This document shows positions 1 through 7,067 of a DNA stretch of 32,426 nt, one piece after another. Below the pieces are notes generated by a model, which saw only the letters and a list, made by a program, of their open reading frames with translations, was not told where the DNA came from and did no database searches. Numbering within the stretch: position 1 is the first letter of the stretch; each line of letters starts with the position of its first letter. The stretch is taken from positions 1 through 32,426 of the forward strand of contig PLZG01000035.1 in the NCBI GenBank assembly GCA_003152075.1, read 5' to 3'. The translations under genes were made by a program, and so were the position numbers. This DNA is from a candidate division FCPU426 bacterium. GTDB taxonomy: Bacteria; Oederibacteriota; Muellerivitia; Muellerivitales; Muellerivitaceae.

Positions 1-782
1 ACTACGTGGAAACCAAGGGAAAGATATTCGAGAACCAGAAGCCGGAGGACGCGGCCCTCCTGAACGTGATGGACAAGTACACGCCCATCTTTACCAGCCT
101 TATCAAAAGCCAGATTTATCTCTTCGGGTTCACCGGGAACAAGCCGGTCCAGAAGCCGGGGTGCTTTGTGGCGGGCGACAAGATCGAGCTGTTGGGGAGG
201 AAGTTGATATCCACCTCGGATTTGAAGATACCTGGCCCACATAACCTGGAAAACGCCTGCGCCGCGGCGCTCATGGCCTCCCTCGCGGGGGTTCCGGATG
301 AGGCCATCGCCAGGACCCTGGCTGAGTTTACCGGGGTGGAGCATCGGTTGGAATCGGCGGGTGAGATTAACGGGATCAAGTTCATCAACGACTCGAAGGG
401 GACTAACGTGGATTCGGTGATGAAAGCCTTGGAAAGTTTCGATCGGCCCATCGTGTTGATGCTGGGCGGGCGGGACAAGGCGGGGGATTTTACCAAGCTG
501 GCCTCTTTAGTGAAGGAAAGGGTCACCCGGATCGTGGCCTTCGGAGAATGCAAGGCAAAGGTTAGCCAGCAATTATCCAGCTCGGCCACGGTGGTCGAGG
601 CGGGTTCGCTGGAAGAAGCGGTAAACGGAGCCTTCGCGGTTTCCGAAAAAGGGGGGACAGTCCTTTTCTCCCCCGGTTGCGCCAGTTTCGACATGTTCCA
701 GAACTACGAGGATCGGGGCAGGCAGTTCAAGGCGGTGGTGGAGAAGATGCGCCGCCAGAAGGCCGGGAAAGTCAATGTTTGA
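1..782 (+). CDS. murD: UDP-N-acetylmuramoylalanine--D-glutamate ligase (MurD), 5' end missing
   Basis: MurD adds D-glutamate to UDP-MurNAc-L-Ala in the cytoplasm, the second ligation of the peptidoglycan stem peptide. About 259 residues are present, against about 450 for the family. The N-terminal domain and the ATP-binding GTxGKT loop lie upstream of the window. What remains is the end of the central Mur ligase domain and the whole C-terminal domain. Visible signatures are the GVEHRLE stretch that opens the C-terminal domain, FINDSKGTN, which carries substrate- and nucleotide-contacting residues, and VLMLGGRDKAGDF. The frame is open to the left edge, so the missing start is a window effect, not a truncation. 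It is the first visible gene of the dcw cluster, with ftsW about 200 nt downstream. Confidence 0.96.
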   Translation, partial: YVETKGKIFENQKPEDAALLNVMDKYTPIFTSLIKSQIYLFGFTGNKPVQKPGCFVAGDKIELLGRKLISTSDLKIPGPHNLENACAAALMASLAGVPDEAIARTLAEFTGVEHRLESAGEINGIKFINDSKGTNVDSVMKALESFDRPIVLMLGGRDKAGDFTKLASLVKERVTRIVAFGECKAKVSQQLSSSATVVEAGSLEEAVNGAFAVSEKGGTVLFSPGCASFDMFQNYEDRGRQFKAVVEKMRRQKAGKVNV

Positions 783-796
783 AATTAAAGGAAAGC

Positions 797-820
797 CCTC
801 AAATCCCACGGGATTTGAGG
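797..820. repeat. Perfect 11-bp inverted repeat in the murD-ftsW gap
   Basis: The arms CCTCAAATCCC (797-807) and GGGATTTGAGG (810-820) are exact reverse complements separated by AC. The site starts 15 nt after the murD stop. It has no T-run, so it is not a standard terminator. It could be a protein-binding site, an RNA processing hairpin or a REP-like element. Confidence 0.75.
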
Positions 821-882
821 ACATTCGTTTGGAGATGGATTGTATTGAAATTTTATCAAACGAAAGGAGACCCTCATTTTTG

Positions 883-953
883 CGTTCGGATTCTGACAGC
901 AACACCTTCTACACCTTTTCAACACTTACAACACTCTGTTCGGAATCCGAACG
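883..953. repeat. Long-range inverted repeat plus nested hairpin upstream of ftsW
   Basis: CGTTCGGATTC at 883-893 is the exact reverse complement of GAATCCGAACG at 943-953. Within the right arm, GTTCGGA (938-944) and TCCGAAC (946-952) also form a 7-bp hairpin around one base, so two folds are mutually exclusive. The 49-nt stretch between the arms is rich in ACACC/ACACTT words. The ftsW Shine-Dalgarno sequence lies about 17 nt further on. Most of the 198-nt gap between murD and ftsW is made of this structure and the palindrome at 797-820; I see no convincing promoter in it. Confidence 0.6.
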
Positions 954-980
954 AAACAATGAAGTCCCTGGAGGAAAGTC

Positions 981-2150
981 GTGAGTTTTAGAAACGAAAA
1001 AACAGCGTCGCCGGACTTCTTCTTGTTCTTGCTGACGCTCATCCTGGTGACCTCGGGGCTGATCATGGTTTATAGCTCTTCGGCCATATTGGCCCATGAC
1101 CGCTATGGTAGTTCCTACTACTTCTTCGCCCGCCAATTGCTTTGGATCCTGGTGGGTAGTTTCGGCATGTGGGTGGCCTCCCGGGTGGACTTGGAATCAC
1201 TCCGGGCGTTGGCCATTCCGGCCCTGTTTATGGGTCTTTTTCTCATGGTTTTGGTCTGCGTGCCGGGCATCGGGCGGACCGTGGGTGGGGCCCAGCGCTG
1301 GTTCCGCTTGGGGCCCTTCTCCTTCCAGCCTTCCGAGGTCATGAAAATCATCCTGGTCTTTTACCTGGCCGATTCCCTGGATAGGCGCAAGCAAACCCTG
1401 GTGAATTTCTCGGGGCTGATGCCTTACCTGGTGCTTTTAGGCATGGTCATGGTTTTGCTGGAAAAACAACACGACTTTGGGACGGCGGTTTTGCTCGCTC
1501 TGGTGACCATTCTTCTTTTATTCCTGGCGGGCATCCAATGGACCTACTTCCTGATTCCCCTTTCGGTTTTGATCCCGGTCTTCATCTTCCTAGTCCAATC
1601 GGCCAGTTACCGCATGAAGCGCATCACGGCCTTCCTGAACCCCTGGGACGACCCACAGGGGGCGGGCTTCCAGCTGATCCAAAGCCTGATCGCGGTGGGC
1701 AACGGCGGACTCAAGGGTGTGGGATTGGCCAACAGCTCCCAGAAACTTTTTTACTTGCCGGCGCCGCATACGGACTTCATCTTCGCCGTCATCGCCGAGG
1801 AGTTGGGCTTGCTGGGGGCGGGAACGCTGGTGTTCCTCTTTGCGGTCTTCATTCTGCGCGGGTTCAAGGTGGCTTCCATGGCCAGTCAGAGGGAGGGTGG
1901 GTTGTTTCAAGGGCTCCTGGCTTCCGGAATCACGGGGCTTATCGGCTTCCAAGCCCTGGTGAACCTGGGTGTGGTGACGGGACTCTTGCCCACCAAGGGA
2001 ATTCCCCTGCCCCTCATTTCCTATGGCGGCTCCTCCATGGTTTTCACCCTGGTGTCCATCGGGATTCTGTTCAACATTTCACGGGGCATGAAGATGCCCT
2101 CGGCGTTTTCGGAAAGTTCGCTTGCAGTAAGGGGTGGTGTAGGGGTGTGA
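981..2150 (+). CDS. ftsW: Septal peptidoglycan glycosyltransferase FtsW (SEDS family)
   Basis: FtsW is the SEDS-family integral membrane enzyme that polymerises lipid II at the division septum with its cognate class B PBP. The product is 389 residues with many hydrophobic segments, the usual size for the family. SEDS signatures are PHTDFIFAVIAEELGLLG near residue 262 and GIPLPLISYGGSSM near residues 340-350. A GTG start at 981 is preceded by GGAGGAAAG (970-977), a strong ribosome binding site. The last codons, encoding RGGVGV, fall inside a REP-like palindromic element that also carries the stop codon, so the extreme C-terminus is probably an accident of that insertion. murG follows after 63 nt. 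Confidence 0.96.
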   Translation: MSFRNEKTASPDFFLFLLTLILVTSGLIMVYSSSAILAHDRYGSSYYFFARQLLWILVGSFGMWVASRVDLESLRALAIPALFMGLFLMVLVCVPGIGRTVGGAQRWFRLGPFSFQPSEVMKIILVFYLADSLDRRKQTLVNFSGLMPYLVLLGMVMVLLEKQHDFGTAVLLALVTILLLFLAGIQWTYFLIPLSVLIPVFIFLVQSASYRMKRITAFLNPWDDPQGAGFQLIQSLIAVGNGGLKGVGLANSSQKLFYLPAPHTDFIFAVIAEELGLLGAGTLVFLFAVFILRGFKVASMASQREGGLFQGLLASGITGLIGFQALVNLGVVTGLLPTKGIPLPLISYGGSSMVFTLVSIGILFNISRGMKMPSAFSESSLAVRGGVGV

Positions 2151-2188
2151 TAAATCACGCCCAGGGCGCCATGAATGGCGCCCCTACA
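2138..2188. repeat. REP-like double-hairpin element overlapping the ftsW stop codon
   Basis: Two adjacent hairpins are visible. The first is GGGTGTGA (2143-2150), loop TAAA, TCACGCCC (2155-2162), with one G-T wobble. The second is GGGCGCCA (2164-2171), loop TGAA, TGGCGCCC (2176-2183). The whole unit is bracketed by TGTAGGGG (2138-2145) and its exact complement CCCCTACA (2181-2188). The layout matches repetitive extragenic palindromic or MITE-like units of the TGTAGGGGC type. The ftsW TGA (2148-2150) is in the first stem. The element could protect or attenuate the ftsW-murG transcript. Confidence 0.8.
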
Positions 2189-2213
2189 TGATTGGAGAAA
2201 GGCTGAATGAGAA

Positions 2214-3317
2214 TTGGAACCGAAAAAGAAAATTATCATCACCGGCGGGGGAACGGGGGGGCATATTTTCCCCGGAATCGCCATCGCCAGGGAACTATTG
2301 AGACATCCGGAGGCCGAAGTGCTTTATGTGGGTAAGGAGGACGGTCCCGAATCCAAATGGGTTCCGGACTCGGGGTTTGAGTTTGAGGGTATCCAGGCCG
2401 CGGGTTTCCCGCGGAGCCTGTCCGTGAGGCTTTTGACCTTCTGGTTCGGCTTCGCGGCCGGGCTGGCCAGGGCAAATGGCATTGTTAGCCGGTTCAAGCC
2501 GGACGCTGTTTTTTCCACGGGCGGTTACGTGTCGGTGCCGGTTTCGCTGATGTCGGCTTTCCGGGGCGTGCCCGTCGGGCTGTTGGAGCCTAATGTGGTG
2601 CCGGGCTTGGCCGCCCGGTTTTTATCTTTATTCTCAAGGAGGATCTTCGTCGGATTTGAGGACACTTTAAGACGCTTTTCCAAAAGGAGAACTCAATGGA
2701 CGGGAATTCCAGTGCGGGAAGAAATCATGACGGCGGAAAAATCCAAGGCGAGGGCGAGTTTCGGGCTCAACCCGGACACCACGACCCTCTTGATGCTGGG
2801 CGGCAGCCAAGGGGCCCACGCCCTGAACCAATACATGGCCGATGTGATCCAGTTTTTGGGCCAGGGAGAGCGGGCGGTGCAGGTGATCATGATGACCGGC
2901 TGGAACGACTACCGGAAGGTGGTGGATCAGCTGGAGAAATGCGCCCTGAAGGTGGTTTTGAGGCCCTTTATCAGCAACATTCACGAGGCCTACGCGGCGG
3001 CGGACCTGGTGGTGGCCAGGTCGGGGGCCATGACCTGCGCCGAGGTGCTAAGCCGAGGGTTGCCGGCTCTTTTTATACCGTATCCCCACGCTTCCGGACA
3101 CCAGGAGATGAATGCGAGAGCGTTGGAGAAGGCTGGATCGGCAGTCGTGATTTTAGAAAAAGAACTCGAGGAAGAAAAACTGTCGAGAACTCTGATTGAA
3201 CTGCTTTCAGATGAGGCGAGGTTGAAGTCTATGGGCGAGGCGGCGAGGAAACTGGCTAAACCGAACGCGGCCAGGGACATCGTGAAAGAGCTGTTAGAAA
3301 TGGGAGGGAAGAAATGA
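2214..3317 (+). CDS. murG: Lipid II synthase MurG (UDP-GlcNAc:lipid I N-acetylglucosaminyltransferase)
   Basis: MurG transfers GlcNAc from UDP-GlcNAc to lipid I at the inner face of the membrane, making lipid II for FtsW. It is a GT-B fold enzyme of 367 residues, a normal length. GGGTGGH at residues 11-17 is the N-terminal glycine-rich loop that contacts the lipid-linked acceptor. LMLGGSQGAHALN and SGAMTCAEVLSRGLPALFIP with PHASGHQEMNA form the C-terminal donor site. The start is TTG at 2214, because an in-frame stop lies directly upstream (2208-2210) and the glycine-rich loop follows at once. A ribosome binding site, GGAGAAAGG, lies at 2194-2202, about 11 nt away. Its stop overlaps the next small gene by four bases (ATGA). 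Confidence 0.96.
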   Translation: MEPKKKIIITGGGTGGHIFPGIAIARELLRHPEAEVLYVGKEDGPESKWVPDSGFEFEGIQAAGFPRSLSVRLLTFWFGFAAGLARANGIVSRFKPDAVFSTGGYVSVPVSLMSAFRGVPVGLLEPNVVPGLAARFLSLFSRRIFVGFEDTLRRFSKRRTQWTGIPVREEIMTAEKSKARASFGLNPDTTTLLMLGGSQGAHALNQYMADVIQFLGQGERAVQVIMMTGWNDYRKVVDQLEKCALKVVLRPFISNIHEAYAAADLVVARSGAMTCAEVLSRGLPALFIPYPHASGHQEMNARALEKAGSAVVILEKELEEEKLSRTLIELLSDEARLKSMGEAARKLAKPNAARDIVKELLEMGGKK

Positions 3318-3493
3318 AAAGAAAAGATTGGGTGGCGATACCCGACTTATGGCCGGAAGCGGTTAAAACGGAATGGAGGGAGGAAAAGACGGGAAACCAA
3401 AACCTTTTGCTGATCCTGCTTTTGGTTTTCATCGTGTCCAATCCGTTTTTCCTGCCGTTCCTGGCGTCCTGGATGCTTTGGTGGTTTAAGTAA
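3314..3493 (+). CDS. Small single-pass membrane protein between murG and murC (59 aa)
   Basis: I do not recognise this gene. It encodes 59 residues starting MKRKDWVAIPDLWPEAVK. A charged, tryptophan-containing N-terminal half is followed by a hydrophobic segment (about residues 31-55, LLLILLLVFIVSNPFF onward) that ends in WMLWWFK at the stop. The start overlaps the murG stop as ATGA, typical of translational coupling, and GGGAGGGAAG (3302-3311) lies directly upstream. murC begins 25 nt after it. Its position among lipid II and Mur ligase genes suggests a small envelope or division-associated protein. That function is inference from position only. It could occupy the place of a species-specific divisome or MurG accessory peptide. 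Confidence 0.72.
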   Translation: MKRKDWVAIPDLWPEAVKTEWREEKTGNQNLLLILLLVFIVSNPFFLPFLASWMLWWFK

Positions 3494-3518
3494 TTTTATT
3501 AACTTAAAGGGATACGAC

Positions 3519-4919
3519 GTGACTTCTAAAAATTTATCAAACCAACCCCTGGTCAACGTGAAGCGGGTGCATTTCATCGGTATCGGCGGCGCCGGCATGA
3601 GCGGCATCGCCGCCGTTCTCTTAAGCCTGCGTTACCAGGTGACCGGTTCGGACCTGAAGGCCACCGAAGTGACCGACAGTCTGACCAAGCGCGGGGCTAA
3701 GATCCATTTTGGTCACAAGGCCGGAAACGTGATGGGGGCCGACGTGGTGGTTTATTCCGCCGCTGTCCCCACGGACAACCCGGAAATCATGGAAGCCCAC
3801 AAGCGGTCCATCCCCGTGATCCCCCGCACCGAGATGCTGGCGGAGCTGATGCGCCTGAAATACGGAATCGCGATCTCGGGCACCCACGGCAAGACCACCA
3901 CCACCTCCATGATCGGGTTGGTCATGACCGAAGCCAAGCTGGACCCCACACTAGTCATCGGCGGCCAAGTAGACGTGTTCAAGTCCAACGCGAAGTTGGG
4001 GAAGAGCACCTACCTGGTGGCCGAGGCCTGCGAGGCCTTTGGGGAATTCCTGATGCTGACGCCCATGATCGCCATCGTGACCAATATCGATGACGACCAT
4101 TTGGATTATTTCGGTTCCATTGACAAGGTGCGGGACGCTTTTATCGCCTTCTCCAATAAAGTTCCTTTTTACGGCTGCGTGATCTTAGGGATGGATGACA
4201 AACAGGTTCAGATGATCGTCCCGGAAATCAAGCGCAGGATGCTCACCTACGGCATGGCCCCTGGGGCGCAGGTTTTAGCTCGCAAGGTAAAGCTGGAGAA
4301 AGCTGGGTCCGTTTTTGAGGTTGCCTACAAAGGCAAAAAACTGGGAACGGTGAAACTCAATGTGCCGGGACGGTTCAATATCCAGAACGCCTTGGCTTCC
4401 ATCGCGGTGGGAATTGAGCTCAAGATTCCTTTCAAGGCCATGGCCTCGGGGCTGGCGAAATTCCACGGCGCCCAGAGGCGCTTTGAGATCAAGGGTTCCT
4501 ACAAGGGAGCCACTGTGATCGACGATTACGCCCACCATCCCACGGCGGTGTCCGAAACCCTGCGCGCGGCCAAGAATTACGCGGGTTCCAGGAAGCTGGT
4601 GGTGGTGTTCCAGCCCCATCTTTTCTCTCGAACTCAATTACTGAGGGACAAATTCGGCAAGTCCTTCGGAGACGCGGATGAGGTCATTATCACGGCCATT
4701 TACCCTTCCCGTGAGAAACCCATTCCGGGCGTGACCGGAATGACCCTGGTAGAAGCCATCCGGGAGAACGGGCACTCGCAGGTCATCTTCGCGGAAGACA
4801 AGGGCAAATTGCTGGATTACTTGAAGAACCAGTTAACCGAGAAGCATGTGCTTTTGACCATGGGGGCGGGCGACATCTGGAAGATGGGGAACGACCTGGT
4901 TCAGAAACACAAAGGATAA
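3519..4919 (+). CDS. murC: UDP-N-acetylmuramate--L-alanine ligase (MurC)
   Basis: MurC joins L-alanine to UDP-MurNAc, the first amino acid of the stem peptide. It has 466 residues and the three-domain Mur ligase layout: a Rossmann-like N-terminus (FIGIGGAGMSGIA, about residues 17-29), the ATP loop GTHGKTTTT (about 121-129), and the C-terminal domain with VIDDYAHHPTAV near 334. The central motif reads EACEAFGEF, where the better-known form is EADESDGSF. An EACE form occurs in other MurC-type ligases, so this looks like a lineage variant and not damage. GTG at 3519 is chosen because VHFIGIGG follows at the usual distance and AAAGGGA precedes it. PgeF, encoded about 9 kb downstream, is the known corrector of MurC's serine misincorporation. 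Confidence 0.96.
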   Translation: MTSKNLSNQPLVNVKRVHFIGIGGAGMSGIAAVLLSLRYQVTGSDLKATEVTDSLTKRGAKIHFGHKAGNVMGADVVVYSAAVPTDNPEIMEAHKRSIPVIPRTEMLAELMRLKYGIAISGTHGKTTTTSMIGLVMTEAKLDPTLVIGGQVDVFKSNAKLGKSTYLVAEACEAFGEFLMLTPMIAIVTNIDDDHLDYFGSIDKVRDAFIAFSNKVPFYGCVILGMDDKQVQMIVPEIKRRMLTYGMAPGAQVLARKVKLEKAGSVFEVAYKGKKLGTVKLNVPGRFNIQNALASIAVGIELKIPFKAMASGLAKFHGAQRRFEIKGSYKGATVIDDYAHHPTAVSETLRAAKNYAGSRKLVVVFQPHLFSRTQLLRDKFGKSFGDADEVIITAIYPSREKPIPGVTGMTLVEAIRENGHSQVIFAEDKGKLLDYLKNQLTEKHVLLTMGAGDIWKMGNDLVQKHKG

Positions 4920-4931
4920 AAAATGAGATTT

Positions 4932-5022
4932 AACCACCAAGGTCACCAAGGGCACCAAGAAGGTAAAAGATTGAACCTGAAGAATTCATTTTTTATTGGT
5001 GAGCTTGGTGTTCTTGGTGGTG
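4932..5022. repeat. ACCACCAAG-word imperfect inverted repeat in the murC-murB gap
   Basis: The left arm at 4933-4958 is built from ACCACCAAGG, TCACCAAGG and GCACCAA words. Its reverse complement at 4996-5021 matches at 22 of 26 positions. About 37 nt separate the arms. The right arm lies in frame with murB and would add a repetitive MVSLVFLVV leader if an upstream TTG were taken as the start. The element fills most of the gap. Confidence 0.75.
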
Positions 5023-5040
5023 AAAAGGTTGGGGTTTGAA

Positions 5041-6006
5041 GTGCTGACATTAGAAAGGACCGAAGTGGACTTTAGGGAGCTGAAAAACCTCATCAAGGGC
5101 AAGGTGGAACTGAACCACCCTGTCGCACCTTATACCACCTACCACTTGGGCGGGAAGGCTTCAGCTTTCGTGGAGCCCCAAAGCACCGAGGATTTGGGAG
5201 AACTCTTGCGGTGCCTCACCCACGGGGGCGCTCCTTACCTGATGTTAGGGGGCGGAAGCAACGTGTTGTTCGCGGACGAGGGATATCAAGGCGTGGTGAT
5301 CCGGCTGGGCCGGAGTTTTCAGGGAATCCATATCGAAGGTGACCGGGTCAAGATCAAGGCGGCCACTCCCCTGGTGAAGGTACTCAACAAATCCAGGGAC
5401 GCGGGTTTAGGAGGGGTTGAGTTTTTCGCCGGCATACCGGGAACCCTCGGTGGGGCCGTGGTGGGAAACGCGGGGGCCAAGAAGGCCTGGATCGGGCCGA
5501 CCGTCGATGAACTGACCATCGTGACGCCCCGGGGCGAGGTGAAGCGCCTGAAAAAGAGCGAGTATAGCTACGGCTACCGCCAATCCTCCTTGAAGATGAG
5601 CGGCAACGTGTTGGTGGAAGCGGTGTTGAAACTTAAAAAAGAACCAAAATCCGATATCGAAAAGAAGGTGAAGGAATATTTCAAGGTTCGCCGGGGAAAA
5701 CAGCCCCGGATTGAAAAAAACGCCGGAAGCGTGTTCAAGAATCCCGAGGGCAACTTCGCGGGAAGGTTGACCGAATCGGTGGGGTTGAAGGGGTTCAAGG
5801 TCGGCGGCGCCAGGGTCAGCGAGATCCACGCCAACTTCATCATCAACGAGGGCGGCGCGACAGCCCATGACGTGGTGGCGGTGATGCGGGAGATCCAGAA
5901 ACGGGTTAACCAGGAATACCAGATCCGCCTGGAGCCGGAGATCATCCCCTTGGGGGACTGGGATTGGAACGAGATTAAGGACGTGTTTTGGAATTTTAAA
6001 AAATAG
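5041..6006 (+). CDS. murB: UDP-N-acetylenolpyruvoylglucosamine reductase (MurB)
   Basis: MurB is the FAD- and NADPH-dependent enzyme that reduces UDP-GlcNAc-enolpyruvate to UDP-MurNAc. The N-terminal FAD domain shows TTYHLGGKASAFVEP, LMLGGGSNVLFADEG and GIPGTLGGAVVGNAGA. The substrate domain has YGYRQSS (catalytic Arg), NAGSVFKNP (the Ser that protonates the intermediate) and a C-terminal LEPEI carrying the conserved Glu. I place the start at GTG 5041 (321 aa). The open frame extends back to TTG 4996, but those 15 codons come from a palindromic repeat and resemble no MurB N-terminus. AAAAGG at 5023-5028 is a weak, distant ribosome binding site, so the exact start is uncertain. Confidence 0.94.
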   Translation: MLTLERTEVDFRELKNLIKGKVELNHPVAPYTTYHLGGKASAFVEPQSTEDLGELLRCLTHGGAPYLMLGGGSNVLFADEGYQGVVIRLGRSFQGIHIEGDRVKIKAATPLVKVLNKSRDAGLGGVEFFAGIPGTLGGAVVGNAGAKKAWIGPTVDELTIVTPRGEVKRLKKSEYSYGYRQSSLKMSGNVLVEAVLKLKKEPKSDIEKKVKEYFKVRRGKQPRIEKNAGSVFKNPEGNFAGRLTESVGLKGFKVGGARVSEIHANFIINEGGATAHDVVAVMREIQKRVNQEYQIRLEPEIIPLGDWDWNEIKDVFWNFKK

Positions 6007-6072
6007 GGCGTAAGGTCCGAGGTGCGGGGTGCCAGTTGAAGCTGGAACCCTGAGCCTGGTGCCTGGCACCTG
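6007..6072. repeat. GGTGCCAGG-type dyad element, copy A (murB-ddl gap)
   Basis: GGTGCCAG at 6028-6035 pairs exactly with CTGGCACC at 6063-6070. Between the arms lies AGTTGAAGCTGGAACCC (6034-6050). A near copy of that core, 15 of 17 bases, is at 32138-32154 in another gap, again inside GGTACCAGG/CCTGGGACC arms. It is therefore a dispersed intergenic family with at least two members here. It fills the gap completely and supplies the upstream ATG at 6073 that would lengthen ddl. Confidence 0.75.
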
Positions 6073-6126
6073 ATGAGCGACACCTACAACAACACGGTTG
6101 GGAAATTTAGAAGACCGGAGAATGGA

Positions 6127-7062
6127 ATGAAAGTAGGCGTACTGATGGGGGGTTGGAGCCCCGAACGGAAGGTTTCCCTGATGTCAGGGAAGAATGTGGT
6201 GGAGGGTTTGAGGCGGGCAGGCGTGAAGGCGGTGCCTTTCTTGGTGACTGGCGCCGACAAGAACGAAAAACGCCTGGAAAAGCGCTTGAGGGCCGGCCGG
6301 TTTGACGCGGTTTTTATCGCCTTACACGGCGGATTTGGGGAGGACGGGACTTTGCAAGCTTTATTGGACAAATGGGGGATCGCTTATACGGGTTCGGGGG
6401 CACTGGCCTGCGGATTGGCCATGCATAAAGGCTGTTCAAAGCTAGTGTTTGAGGCCAACAAAATCCCAACAGCGTCTTGGCACGCTTTGCACAAGAGCAT
6501 TGAGAAATCCAAGTGGCTTAAGGAAATAAAACTCGGATTGCCGCTGGTCGTAAAACCGGCTGATGTTGGCTCGGCTATCGGAGTAACGATCGTGAAGAAA
6601 AAAAACGAACTGGTGAAGGCCATTCAGACCGCTTTCCGTTACAGCCAGTGGGCCATTGTGGAAAAATTTATTAAAGGAGTGGAAGTTACGGTGGGAGTCT
6701 TGGATAAAAATGTTTTGCCAATCATCGAAATCGTGCCCCGAAACGAGTTTTATGATTTCGACGCCAAGTACACCCCCGGTCATTCGAAACACAGCTTTGA
6801 ACCCCGGATTTCTTCCTGGGCGGTGAAAAAAGCCAAGGCTTATGCCGTGCTGGCCGGGAACGCGCTTGGGTGTGAGGATTTTTACCGCGTCGACTTGATT
6901 GTTCCTAAAAGGGGTGAGCCGCAGGTACTGGAAGTAAACACCGTTCCGGGAATGACTTCGACGAGTTTGTTTCCTGAGGCAGCAAAAGGAGTGGGCATCT
7001 CTTTTCCGCGATTATTGAAGGCGCTGGTTGTGATGGCATTGAAGAAGAAAAGGAAGGGATAA
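6127..7062 (+). CDS. ddl: D-alanine--D-alanine ligase (Ddl)
   Basis: Ddl is the ATP-grasp enzyme that makes the D-Ala-D-Ala dipeptide added by MurF. MKVGVLMGGWSPERKVSLMSG at the start carries the Ser-x-Glu substrate motif. HGGFGEDGTLQ, VVKPADVGSAIGV, VEKFIKGVEVTV and EVNTVPGMTSTSLFPEAA complete the ATP-grasp and metal-binding set. ATG 6127 (311 aa) is preferred to the in-frame ATG at 6073. GGAG at 6117-6120 sits six bases upstream of it, the family normally begins with this strand, and the 18 extra residues would begin at the edge of an intergenic repeat. ftsQ starts five bases after the stop. Confidence 0.95.
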   Translation: MKVGVLMGGWSPERKVSLMSGKNVVEGLRRAGVKAVPFLVTGADKNEKRLEKRLRAGRFDAVFIALHGGFGEDGTLQALLDKWGIAYTGSGALACGLAMHKGCSKLVFEANKIPTASWHALHKSIEKSKWLKEIKLGLPLVVKPADVGSAIGVTIVKKKNELVKAIQTAFRYSQWAIVEKFIKGVEVTVGVLDKNVLPIIEIVPRNEFYDFDAKYTPGHSKHSFEPRISSWAVKKAKAYAVLAGNALGCEDFYRVDLIVPKRGEPQVLEVNTVPGMTSTSLFPEAAKGVGISFPRLLKALVVMALKKKRKG

Positions 7063-7067
7063 AGAAC

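Noticed and set aside
775-984. 69-codon open frame bridging the murD end and ftsW start, overlapping both
   Set aside because: The overlaps look like coupling, but the interior is made of palindromes and repeated ACACC/ACACTT words, and the protein is low-complexity Ser/Thr/Asn. More likely structured spacer than a gene.
2652-2664. 13-base match to the murD-ftsW palindrome (GGATTTGAGGACA) inside murG
   Set aside because: Only one arm is present and it is within conserved coding sequence. Chance match is likely.
6073-6126. 18 extra N-terminal residues for Ddl
   Set aside because: The upstream ATG sits at the edge of an intergenic repeat, while ATG 6127 has its own ribosome binding site and gives the standard Ddl N-terminus.
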